Below, one piece after another: positions 24,075 through 35,000 of a stretch of 64,000 nt of DNA; positions within the stretch are counted from its first letter, which is position 1; every line of letters begins with the position of its first letter. The notes beneath the pieces were generated by a model that had not been told where the DNA came from, did no database searches, and saw only the letters and a list, made by a program, of their open reading frames with translations. A program made the translations under genes and the position numbers. The stretch comes from Lepturacanthus savala (Eukaryota > Chordata > Actinopteri > Scombriformes > Trichiuridae), in assembly GCA_030544235.1 (NCBI GenBank), contig CM060471.1, positions 7,838,848 to 7,902,847 on the forward strand. The letters run 5' to 3'.

Positions 24075-24350
24075 TTTCTAAGAGCATCAGAGGAGGAGAG
24101 GAAGGAAGTGGCTGTCAGGAGAGGAGAGGAGGAATCAAGGGAGGAGAGGAAAGAAAGGAGTGGAGGAAGTAGGAGAGGAGAAAAGAAAGCAGGAGACAAG
24201 GAAGCAGGAGACAAGAGGAGTAGGTGAGAGTTGAAATACAGGGAAAACAAGAACATTAGAAAAAAGGAGAGGACATGAAGTGGAAATGGCAAGAAAGCAG
24301 AGGAGAGAAAAATTAAGAGAGGAAACAAGAGAGGAAATGAGAAGAGAGAG
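24075..24350. repeat. Purine-rich (GA) low-complexity tract
   Basis: Almost uninterrupted purines on the plus strand (gaggagaggaagg-type repeats). It yields an artefactual Leu/Ser/Phe-rich minus-strand frame of 89 codons. Confidence 0.85.
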
Positions 24351-24359
24351 TATGTGTGT

Positions 24360-24960
24360 GTGATCTCACGGCTTCATCCGGTGCTTTTGTAGATCTCTGT
24401 TCTCCTGCGATTTAACGACATGCAGCAGCGGCCTCGGCTGCCGTCGGCCTGCAGGAGACACGTTTTATCTCCGGGCCTCGCTCCGCTGCTGACTCAGCGC
24501 TCAGGCTCGCAGCCAAGGAAGCAAAGGCTGAAAACTTAATGTTTCAAAACCGATTCAATCTCAGAAGCAGACGAGCTCCAGGTGGACGTGCGCAATATTT
24601 CAGGCAGAAAAGCTCCATGAATCTGCAGCAGAGTTAAGTGAGTGAGGTGGAAGCGTGAGCGCTTTGGGTGGGATTCAGCGCGGATATCGATGGCCTTAAT
24701 ATCACAGGCTGCATTAAGATGATTTCCATTCATTTAATGCAATGCCCTTGACTTTATGGCTATATGTAGCCGTGAAAGCCATTAGCTGCATATTTTAATC
24801 TATAATTCCTCCTAAAAGCTCTGTGTGGATATGGAGTCTAAACTGCATTTACACATGCATGTGGGCCACCAAGACATCATCTTATCATGAGGGTAGCGGT
24901 GCTTTTATGTAACAACAGCCTGGAAGTCAAGCAGAATGACCCACCGAGAAGCAGAAAGGT
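24360..24960. promoter_or_regulatory. Candidate conserved non-coding block
   Basis: GC-rich first half with several CpGs, then AT-rich homeobox-type words such as 'gctgcatattttaatctata'. There are no repeat signatures and no credible exon. The regulatory role is inferred from sequence texture only. Confidence 0.25.
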
Positions 24961-25219
24961 GAACAAATCACTGCAGTGGCACTAAAGTAACACTTTATCA
25001 TACAATTCTGCACTTTAATGTTGCTCTATCAGCACTTCACAGAGCCACATTCAGCACTTTTTTTGTCCAGTAATTTATAGCATCCAGAACAACATCCAGC
25101 AACATGTCTGGATATGTGTTTACACATTAGAAGTACAATATCTGTCATAAAAAGCAAACATATTTTTATTTTTTGTTTTTATTTTATCTGTGATGTGCAT
25201 TACAACGTGCTTTGGTAAT

Positions 25220-25755
25220 CTGACTGTCAAATATAGATCGCAACTGCAAAATGTGGTTAAAAGGGCAGGAAAAATAACAGATCTGTTGCCCTCATCCTCT
25301 CTGCAGGAGATTTTTGAGCAGACGGCGTTGAAGGAAGGTCAGAAAAATCCCTGCTGACCCCAACCACAGCCTGCATAAAGAGTATGAGATAACGCCTTCA
25401 GGCAGGGGATACACACTAAATGTAACCTGAAACAGGTATAAATTTACATTAGTTCAACTATCAATCAAACTATTGAACAGTAGGAGATGAACTGTGTGAG
25501 TGTGGGCGTGCTGTGAGTTAATGTGCATGTTTTTCTTTGGAAAGTTTTCTGAAGGAAAAGGTCCATCTGTGCAGCTCCTGTGGACATTCATGCGATAAGT
25601 TTCATGCAACAGTTTCTTCTACTCATGGGCATTTTGCAACTTTGTAATTTTGTTTGTATGTTGTATGTTTAATAGACTGTGATTGTTGCCTTTGTCCTGT
25701 GTCTGAGACAAATTTCCCCATAAGGGAGACAATAAAGATAAGATAAGATATCTTA
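25220..25755 (+). mobile_element. LINE 3'-end remnant with (gata) tail
   Basis: The stretch at about 25,250-25,400 gives a broken peptide reminiscent of the LINE C-terminal motif 'RAEKI...LPSLQEIF', with stops. The right end reads 'acaaatttccccataaggga' then 'gacaataaagataagataag', the usual 3' tail of fish non-LTR retrotransposons. Clade not assigned. Confidence 0.55.
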
Positions 25756-27044
25756 TCTCAAAATATTCTATTTATTCGTTAATTTTTATATCAATATTAA
25801 CAATGCTTGATAAAAATGATAAAAGTTGATAAAAGTATTGAAATGTCTTAAAGTTGTATAGAATTTTTTTTAAAAGGATAATGTATAAAATTAATTATCA
25901 TTGTAATGTTGCAGATCAAAGTCTTTGCATCTATATGCAGTTCTGTCTGCCTAGTTATTTGTTACACACTCTGATGGTTTCAATTTGTGAGAGTAAAAAG
26001 TGGCCCGCAGCTGCAGAAACTCCCATATAAATATATACAATGGATGTATCATAGCTCTCAAGCTAAATGAGATGTTTTCCATGGATGTAAAAACAGAAAT
26101 GTTCATTGATGTGTATTATCCATGATGAATAAATAAACAGGAGGCTACATTTATTGTTGCCATTTGTATCATTTCTATGTAGATTCCCTGTTTCCCCCTC
26201 AGGTCCCAGCACAGACCCATCATTCATCCTAATGAAACATCAACTGAACAGGCTGCAAAACCCCTTGCACAAATCATAACTCCCATCAAATCAAGTGTGA
26301 GGAACAAATATGTGATTACAGCACTGTAGCTACTGACACTGCAACCAGCAAACAACAGATCATCAACCAGGCAGTTTCATCTTAGCCTCCATGTTGCTAT
26401 GGTTACAAGTTGAGGGGCACCGATTCAGAATTGCGATTAAACTTGGGCTGAACTACCTGCCCAGGTGTCAGCCAATCAGAAAAGAGTATTCACACAGAGC
26501 TGGTATAATAACATGTATGGAAATAAGCAATAATGATCACAAAAAGGGCTTTGGTGAAATATTGTAAACCTTAAGAAGAAAAGAGCCAACTCATAATCAC
26601 ACAGCAAAATCTGCCAGACAATACAGAATCCACAAAAAATAACAAATCCAAATATGAAAGAGTCTCCAGCATCAAACTGTCACATGTATCTAAACCTGCT
26701 GATCAGGTCTGTGAGGGTGGAGGGTGCTGTGATCTGTTTCAGTGCTCCACTTGTTAAGGTTTCATGTTGCAGTGCAAATGTCATCACTGTTTTTCTCAGT
26801 CACTTTGGTGCATTTTTCATGTCATTATTAACATTTACACAACTGTTAGTTCAACCTCCACAACATTCAGTCATTGGTACATCACAGCAGCAGTTTCTCT
26901 TCTATCAAACTAATTCCAACACCTTTTGGACATGCTTCAATTGTTTTAATGAAGCTCTGCTGGTTGATAACATTATCTTATATCTATATTAAATGGTGAA
27001 TAGTCATTCCCTATAAAACTAATAGTGCTTATTTCAGAATTTAC

Positions 27045-27111
27045 ATCTTTACATACAAAAATTTCATATTTTGACAATTAGTCAAAATATGAAATTTTTG
27101 CATGTAAAGAT
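27045..27111. repeat. Long near-perfect hairpin
   Basis: Two 31-nt arms (27,045-27,075 and 27,081-27,111) are complementary at all but one position, around a 5-nt loop aatta. It is AT-rich. It may be a MITE tip, a recently formed palindrome, or a foldback RNA source. Confidence 0.85.
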
Positions 27112-29150
27112 TCTATACATTTTATAAAGTTTGTTTTGTGAAGATATCTCCTAAATTGGACAGTTTCTCACAAGAAACTTCAGCTTTGATGAAAAGGGTG
27201 TGAAGCTTTAGCTGTTGGATGTGAATGAATGATGCATAGTACTGTGTATGTTGTACTGCATGTTCAATAATAATATCACAGTTGTGCACAGCTCTAATCA
27301 AAGGGAGTTTATATTTGTTGTAAATTGGGGAAATGTAATGTTTCTTTTTCACAATGCTTAGATGCAAAGAGCATATGCAGTAAAATGTGAAACATAGATA
27401 TAGTGTCTTATACTCAGTTACCTAAAAATAGTACTTCACTGTAGTTTTCAAATGTCTGTGCAAATAGTTTATATTTATTTTCAGTTTGTTTCACCAAGAT
27501 CTCATTTGTTTGCATTTGTAACATTTGAGCAGGATATTATACATTGAAAATTTTCAGGATATCAACTGGGTTTTGCAGTTTGTACTAATTGTTGTGAGAA
27601 ATGCATTAACTGTTGTGTGAATGTAACCAGTGATAGTAAGAAATGCATCAAAGCAACTGAGAAAAACTGTCAGAAAACAAGCCGACTCACAGGCAACAGA
27701 CAGGAGAGGTGACGTGGCTGCAGGACACAGTGATAGCAGCTTAATGTTAGCAAGGTCTGAAATAAAGGAGGGAGGTGCTGAACTATTGTTCGGAGCTTTT
27801 GGGTAAATATTTATATATACAATGTGAAATAAAACCATCTCCTCACTCCTGTGCTGGTCTGACCTTGTCTGTAGTGTTGCTGAAACCTAATTTGCATAAA
27901 TAGCATAAATATACTGAATTAAAATATTTTGTTGTTTTAAAATCCAAACCATCCCTTTAAACTTGCTGTAATTGCACCCTATGGAGAAAGAAGTGAATAA
28001 AAAAGTATATATTTTTCTACTTCTTTTTTGAACAGGGTGCATTTTACATTTTATTTGTTTTTTTTGTCTGTTTGTTGTATTTTTTATGTCATCGTTGAAA
28101 GGAAAAGATATATTCTTGCTTTTTTATAGCTTATTCCCTAGTCTCCTTGTTAGCAAAGCAGTGAGGTGCTGTGCTGCTGACAAACTCTATAAAGATGCTG
28201 CCTATAGGTGGTGATTGTAAAGAAGATAAATAAGATGGAGAAATATTTACTGAAACAAACTTTGAGTTTCTCTCTGTCTCCTCCTGTCAGACACAACATT
28301 TCATTTCCTCATTCAGTCACTCTGTCAGTCAAACTGTGTATTAAAGTGTAATAATTAACAGTGCTTTGCTGTCAGGATCAACATCTGGCTGATATTAACA
28401 TGTCTAAAGTTTCCACTTTTATGTGCATGTTAATGTCCAAATGTTCAGTTCCGCTCAGCTCAGAATGAAACTGAATGTCTGTTAAAACACTGGATCAGTG
28501 CACACTGACCAAAGGTTATTAGTGATATTAGAGTTTCTGTAGTAAATGTTGATTGCAGCCCTGCTGTGATTGGCCGCCCTGATTGAGATTGTATGTTAAT
28601 TTTTGTGACTGAGCAGGACTGTGGTGCAGCTGCAGACTTTAAGATTTTGAAACTATATTGTGGTTGAAAGTCAGTTTTGTAAAGCCTTATTGTGTTTTGA
28701 CAGTTTTTCAGTGATATGTTAAAATTTACTACGTCTGTTGTAAAACTGTGCTTTCAGTTCCAACCTCGACATGTTTTCTCCTGCAGATCAACAAACAATT
28801 TATTACTGGATAAGAGGTGAGTTTATAACCCCATGTCTTATCTCTTTGGACTATATGTTTTAATCTTTAACTTTTTCCAATAATTTTTATCATTTTGGGT
28901 TGCCACCTCTGCAGGCTTCAATACCTCTCTGTAACTCAGAAGATATTTGAGAGAGTTATTCCACATATGTGGAATCATGAAGGAAAGGAGGAAATGATAG
29001 TGATTTCTTTGAACTTTTTTTTATTCAAAATGATTCATTTCAAAGATCAAGGCCTAAAAGAAACCCAAACATCTCTTGACATAGAAGTCAGATTAATCAG
29101 AAATATAACAATATAACTTAAATCACGTAAAATAACATTTTATTATAGTT

Positions 29151-29151
<1 letters not shown>

Positions 29152-29182
<31 letters not shown>

Positions 29183-29189
29183 AATAATA
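29152..29189. repeat. (AAT)n microsatellite
   Basis: About twelve consecutive taa/aat units. Confidence 0.9.
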
Positions 29190-29329
29190 CAATTTGCACT
29201 ACTCCTATGCTCTACAGTTTCAGCCAGAAGAGTTCAGAATTTTTATAGGCTATTTTATTTTGAATATTTGACAGATACAAATTTAATCAAAACTTTTAAC
29301 TCGTTTTCAATCTGCAGCTTCCTCTAACG

Positions 29330-30060
29330 TGGTGACTTCGCGTTTTTACGCTGTTTCGCGCTCTTTGCTCGTTTGTCCCTTGCGACGCCCCGTCGCGCTA
29401 ATCCCCGCCCCCAGCCGTCACACATATAAGCGGACTGCGCCTCCTCAGTAGCTCTTCTCCCTTTCTACCGGAGCTTCTGTCGCCTGTCCCCTCCCGGAGC
29501 TTCATTATCAAGTAAAGTTATTTTCCCTTCTTTAGTAAATGTATATACGTAAGCTCAGGTAGCTTTCGTGTTTTATTTTTGTTGTCGACACGCGGAGTCG
29601 GAAGCTATATTTAGCTGCAGTTAGCTTCTCGTTTTCAGGTGAACTCGCAGATAAACTGATTTAAGTCACTGCAGCGTTAATAGTTTGGGGTGCATGTAGG
29701 TTCTTTATAAACCGGGTGCGGTCTCGGCATCTTGAGGCGTTTCCCGCACCGCTTCTTCCGGCATGTTGCGTGGAAGTGATTCGTTTCTTGTTCCGCAGCA
29801 GCGCGAACAAAGGGCCATGTGGCAGCGAGACCAGGCCCGGGCCTGAGTACCGGCTCCCGGGCCTTCGTGTCTGCTCCGTGGTCAAAAAACAGAACCGGCA
29901 TGTGTTGCCTCTCCGAGGCTTGAAGCTTTAACCCAGCCGGCGGCTGCCGTCCTTAGACCGGATCAGCCAGGCTCTGAGCCCGGATCTCAGACCATCTGTC
30001 ACCGGCAGCAGACTTTGACTCTCGATCTGATCTGTAGACGTAGCGACGCCTGAACTTGGC
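29330..30060 (+). promoter_or_regulatory. CpG-rich promoter region of the NDP kinase gene
   Basis: A clear jump in GC and CpG content in otherwise AT-rich DNA. It contains a GC box (atccccgcccccag, 29,401-29,414) and a TATA-like acatataagcgg at 29,422-29,433. About 28 bases further on is a pyrimidine run, ctcttctccctttc (29,452-29,465), a plausible 5'TOP-like transcription start. The CpG-rich zone continues into intron 1. Confidence 0.65.
29452..29511 (+). other. nme2: Non-coding exon 1 of the NDP kinase gene (predicted)
   Basis: From the presumed start in the pyrimidine tract to a donor reading tcaa|gtaaagt. There is no ATG in the predicted exon. It would join exon 2 at 32,031, giving a 5' UTR of roughly 64 bases. 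The exact start is inferred from promoter spacing. Confidence 0.55.
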
Positions 30061-31732
30061 CTCGAGCCCGACTACTCCATTACACCTAAAGAGAGCACGA
30101 GCACTGAAAGAACACGCTCACTTCCGAGAGTCAGAGTAGTTTGATCTGAAAGTAAGATGTCCATAAACACTAGTTAATGCGATAAAAGATGAGTGCAGCA
30201 GATTTAACAGGTAATTTCCATGTGCAGTTATAACACCTGCAGAATAAAATAAATCCACAGCTGGTATAAAACAGGAAGGGAGTACTCAATAAAATACTAT
30301 AAAATCTATGTAGCACAATAATCATAGATACTTGATTGTGTTTATTGCACAAGTTTCATTTGCAGTGAAACAGTTGCTAGTTTTTCCTGTGTTATCTTTT
30401 TCTAGACATTAATTCAACAATTAATGGATCTTATATGGATGTTTTTAAATTACGTCTAATATTCAGGGATTTATCTGCACAAAAAAAAGGCTTAAGGCTA
30501 GTTTTTGTTGTTCCGTATATTTCAGGACAAGCTGTACTTTCTGAATGAATGGCTGCATTTTAATTGAAAGTGAAAGGGGACAAAAGAGGAAGAGGCGGGC
30601 CGCCATGGGTGTATGGGTGGGTGTTTAATGGATGAGCTTGAATTGGATAACTGGAGTAAATGAAGAGAGTGCAGGAACAGGCGATCATTATAATGTAATT
30701 ACATGGATCTGGTTTGCTAGTAGGTGTTTCCTTTAATGTCTGACGTGTTAACTCTTTCAAGGAACCCGGAACTTGACATCAAGGTTTGATTAACCAGTTT
30801 GAGGCTTTACTAGTTAAAATTCAGGGTCATTGATTGCTGGTGTGCTGTGCGTGCAGTAACCAGCCCTGCAGGGTTATTTTTATTTAACCCTTGAAAGGCT
30901 TTTTTCTTTGACTTTGACAGTGTGACTTATAGTAATGCTGCTCACATGAGAAGCTTGGAGTCAGTGATTATGCCCTCAGAGCCTTTAAACCCTGACTACT
31001 GCTGCAAGTGATAAGATAAAAAACACCACTAGTAGTTTCTATTATAGAACTGTATTTTTAGACCTGGTAACTCTTTAATTAACCTTCAGAAAATAATTAC
31101 AGATTGTAGGAAAATAAAAACCTTATTTGGAGAAAGCCTCTTTTTTAAAATCCTAATATTTTTTTTTAATTTGGCAACTGAAATCTGACCAATGCAGAAA
31201 GTCATAACATAAAGGAAACTAATAGAAATATTATAGCACAATCAAGATTATTTAGTGGTTTTATATTTTTTAATGTCTATCTGCTTGTAGACACATCTCA
31301 TGTTTGCATGAGCAGTCGACTTGTGACAAAACCAGGGCTCTAAACTACCACTAATGTGTATATTGTGAGAAATGCCCATAACTCTACACAGTTCCAAGAT
31401 GAGATTTTTTTTCTCTTAGATTGGCTGCCCAAAACCTAAAATTATAAAACAAAACTAATAACAGTGCTGCAGTGTTTAAAGTGACTCATCAGAATGGTGC
31501 AGTAAATATGTTCATCTTTTAAAGTAACAGATTTTTTTTTTTTAGCTCTACACTAAAATCTGTTACTCAGCATTAGGGTGGAGTCAATAACTGGAATTCT
31601 ACCAAATGCAGTAGATTGGTGCACAATTGATTCTAAAGGTTTTTAATAAGTTAAGTGATGTGGCATTAATGGCATGACTCTGGTTTATATTTTGATCCAA
31701 CTGTAGCAGCAGTTTGTTTTTTTCCCCTCTCA

Positions 31733-31949
31733 GTGTTAGTGTTGTGCGGAACGTGATGCTGGCTCTGTTGTGTAAAGGATAAAGGTCTGTGCTCTGTGGG
31801 TGGGGCTTCCAGTCAAAGTCACTGCAGTCAGTGCAGGTAAACCTCCAGCCGGACTCTTGCAGCGTCCGTGCGGTCTATGCGTGGCTCTGTGCAATGGGGT
31901 CGGGGGCCTCGGCAGCCGGCCCCGTCAGCGGCTGCACCGGACACGAGGA
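31733..31949 (+). other. nme2: Possible alternative 5' exon encoding an MGSGAS N-terminus
   Basis: A strong acceptor (tttttttcccctctcag, ending about 31,732) precedes this segment, and a consensus donor (GGA|GTGAGT) ends it at 31,949. Its last part is a small CpG-rich island. An ATG at 31,894 opens MGSGASAAGPVSGCTGHE; splicing across the 81-nt intron to exon 2 at 32,031 keeps frame and reads EEV into the normal MAELKE start, adding 20 residues. An overlapping out-of-frame ATG at 31,877 and a short uORF upstream would reduce its use. It could equally be a 5' UTR exon or chance. Confidence 0.35.
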
Positions 31950-32034
31950 GTGAGTCAGCGTCTGGCTTGTTCCTCCGCTGATTAACGCTGTGGTGCGGGG
32001 TTCTGTCTTCATGCTGTTCTCCTGTTTCAGAGTC

Positions 32035-35000
32035 ATGGCTGAGCTGAAGGAGCGCACATTCATCGCCATCAAGCCCGACGGCGTGCAGAGGGGCATCATT
32101 GGAGAGATCATCAAGCGGTTTGAGGTGAAAGGCTTCAAGCTGGTCGGCATGAAGATGCTCCATGTAAGTAACGGGTCCAAATTCTGTGTTGTGTGATTTG
32201 TGTATGTTCAGGAAGGTGTTGACCTCTGGTGAGCTGATAAGTCTCCGTCTATTCTTGACTGCAGCAGCAGATTAGCAGCAACACTAGTTGTCCACTGATC
32301 TGCCCACATCTCTGTAGCCGTTGACTGCTTGGTTGCTTTTAGACAGGCGCATGGTGCACTCCTTGCAATGTATAATTAAGTCTTGATCGAGTCTTTTTTT
32401 TTTTCCCCAAAAGTCCTGGGTGCAGATTTTCAAATCTTATTTCCTGTAATGGTAAACTAATTTTTGGACTGTTCTGGATGTGAAAAGATCTTCTAGTCTC
32501 TGTATTTTATCTTGTATGTTTATTTATATATATCAAACCTATTTTAGTTTTTTACATCAAAATCCCCCCTTCCTGTTGAATTATCACTCGGGTGTGTCAA
32601 CCAATCAACTTTTGTTGTTCAAATGTTAATTTGTATTTCACGAACAGCTGAAATCCACTGACTTTCTTTTGTTCCACTCAAATGTGAGGATTGGATTCCC
32701 TTTTTTGTGACTGTTCAACCTTCAAATGATCAGTTATGTCACACTAGTCTGTCCTAGAGCAGAATGATCATCAAGTTGCCAACTGTTACATTTATTGCCA
32801 AACAATTTTGTAATTGTCATTTTTAAGAAGCTTCTTAAGTCTGATTTTTCTGGTTCCTTTAGTCTTCCATAATAAACTGATCTTTGGGTTGTGAACTGTT
32901 CGGTCTGGACAACGACATTTTTGGGTTGAATCTTCAGCTTTGGAAATGGTTAACATTTTACACTATTTTATAATTTTGACTCATTAGTTGCCCCAACTCT
33001 TATAGCTGTGTATGAGTTAATCTGACTCATCTCCGTTGCACAGAACAAGACATTTTCAGCATTCTCACCCCGCAGACAGAAATTCTTAAGCTGCTCTGAT
33101 TAGCTCTAGTGTCAGTTTCTTTAATGAGATTTCCTGCTGATTAAACAGTTTGTGAATCGGCAGCAGTTGTGGACTGGTTATGTCAAATGTCATCCTGCAT
33201 GTTTGCATTTATAGGTTTGACAGCAGCATCCAGATGGGTTCGATAAGGACATGGTTCCACATTTTAAATCAATTGTTGGTGCACAAATGTGCTGTAGCTC
33301 AGTCAATTATAGCAAGTATAGTTGTATAAGAATGGCAAATGTTAAATCAGCAGAAAGAGGATGGTTAACAAGGATGTTTGATGTTTTACCGCTTGGTAAA
33401 ATAATTGGGTAAATATAATGCTGGGCAGTATGTTTTCATACAAAACTTTTTTAATATGAATTTTTCCCCAATTTTTTGCCCCAATACCCATGAATGTGTA
33501 GTGTACAAAATGTTGGAACCACAGCTGTAAATGTTGTTGGGCTAAAGTTGTAGCTGCAGGAGGCAGAAACGAGCAATTGGCTTCACCACCTCCACCATAT
33601 TCATTAAGAATGAACAAAAAACTAAGAGTCCTGTCTGCAGGGAACTTTAACCTTGACACAGTTAAGGGGACAACCTACAACTTTGTGAACAGCAGCATTT
33701 TGTGGGACCATTTAAACCTGCTTTAATAGTAGTCTGGTCATTCTAAAGTCTAAATTCTGCAGTAAATGTTTTTAGAAAATGGGGTTAACACCTAGTCGTG
33801 TGTGTGTGGGGGGTTCCCCTAATGTAACCTTAATGTGGGAAAACTTTGCATCTTTGTGTTGTATATATTGATCATGTGATCAGCTGCTATAAACTGGTAT
33901 CCTTCTCAGGAAGGGGGCGGGGCTTCACTCCTCAATGGTCCAACCAACATATTATCACATCACTGGTTCGATCCCCAGCAAAACAAATCCAGTGTAGAGT
34001 CACAAGAACAAAGTCCTGTCTCCTGGAAATTTGTTTGATTATAAGGTCAAAGTGTCCAGAAATACACATTTGAAAATGGTGCCTCATTTTTTTTTATTAT
34101 ATAGCAATGAATTTTTGCCACAATTGGTCACCATTCAACAAACCTCAAATAAAACCCAGGGAAAGTGCATGAAATGCAATATAAGTTCCCCTGTGTCTAA
34201 TTGTTAGAACAGTGTCAGCTCTGCAGCAGCTGAATGTTTCACTGCTCTGCAGCCGTTGCTGGGTCTGTCAAGCTTGAAAGTTGCTGATGTGTTTAAATGA
34301 GTTAAATGTTTCTCAGAATTGCTGCAGAGGTTTCGTCAGTGTCCTGCAACTTTCTTTGAAGACAGTTAAAAGTGAATGGGGGGGGTGGTGCAGTGTTTTT
34401 TCCACAATATTTATTTAAAAAAAAACTAGCAAGTAATTTAGTCTGACACAGGGTAACTTCACAAATGTAGTTTAATTGAATGTTAACAGTGACTTCAACA
34501 CATCCAGAATTATTGATCTGTATGTCAGAGGAGCTCTGACTAGTGTCTGTATCAAACCATGAACTTCATCTAGTGCAGGGGTGTCAAACTGTAGTCCTGG
34601 AGGGCCGGTGTGGGTGCAGGCTTTTGTTCAAACCAAGCAATAACACACCTGATTCTATTAATGAAGGTCCTTAGCAAGGGCTGTAGTGGCTGATTAGTAG
34701 AAACAGGTGTGTAACTCCTTGGTTGGAACAAAAACCTGCACCCACACCGGCCCTCCAGGACTGGAGCTTGACACATGTGATCTAGTGAGAAGCTTTAGAT
34801 TTGCTCTGCTGTTTAGCTCCATGTGTTTCACTCTGATGTGGTAATAGAGTGTAGATTTGTCGTGAAGATGCATTAAATGGCTCTCTCCTATGTCCTGCTG
34901 CAGGCCTCTGAAGACCTCCTGATGCAGCACTACATCGACCTGAAGGACAGACCCTTCTTCCCCACACTCATCAACTACATGTCCTCTGGTCCAGTGGTTG

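Larger units (their letters stand above)
25756..29329. other. Intergenic upstream of the NDP kinase gene
   Basis: AT-rich. It holds the long hairpin at 27,045-27,111, an (AAT)n run at 29,152-29,189, and one 30-nt segment with strong splice sites at 28,787-28,816 that I cannot assign. Open frames of 60-112 codons here have no recognisable content. Confidence 0.4.

Noticed and set aside
24059..24328. 89-codon Leu/Phe/Ser-rich minus-strand 'membrane protein'
   Set aside because: It is the reverse of a purine-rich low-complexity tract.
29661..29931. Open frames of about 70 codons just downstream of the NDP kinase first exon
   Set aside because: They lie in the CpG-rich part of intron 1 on both strands and have no recognisable content; CpG-rich DNA lacks stop codons by chance.
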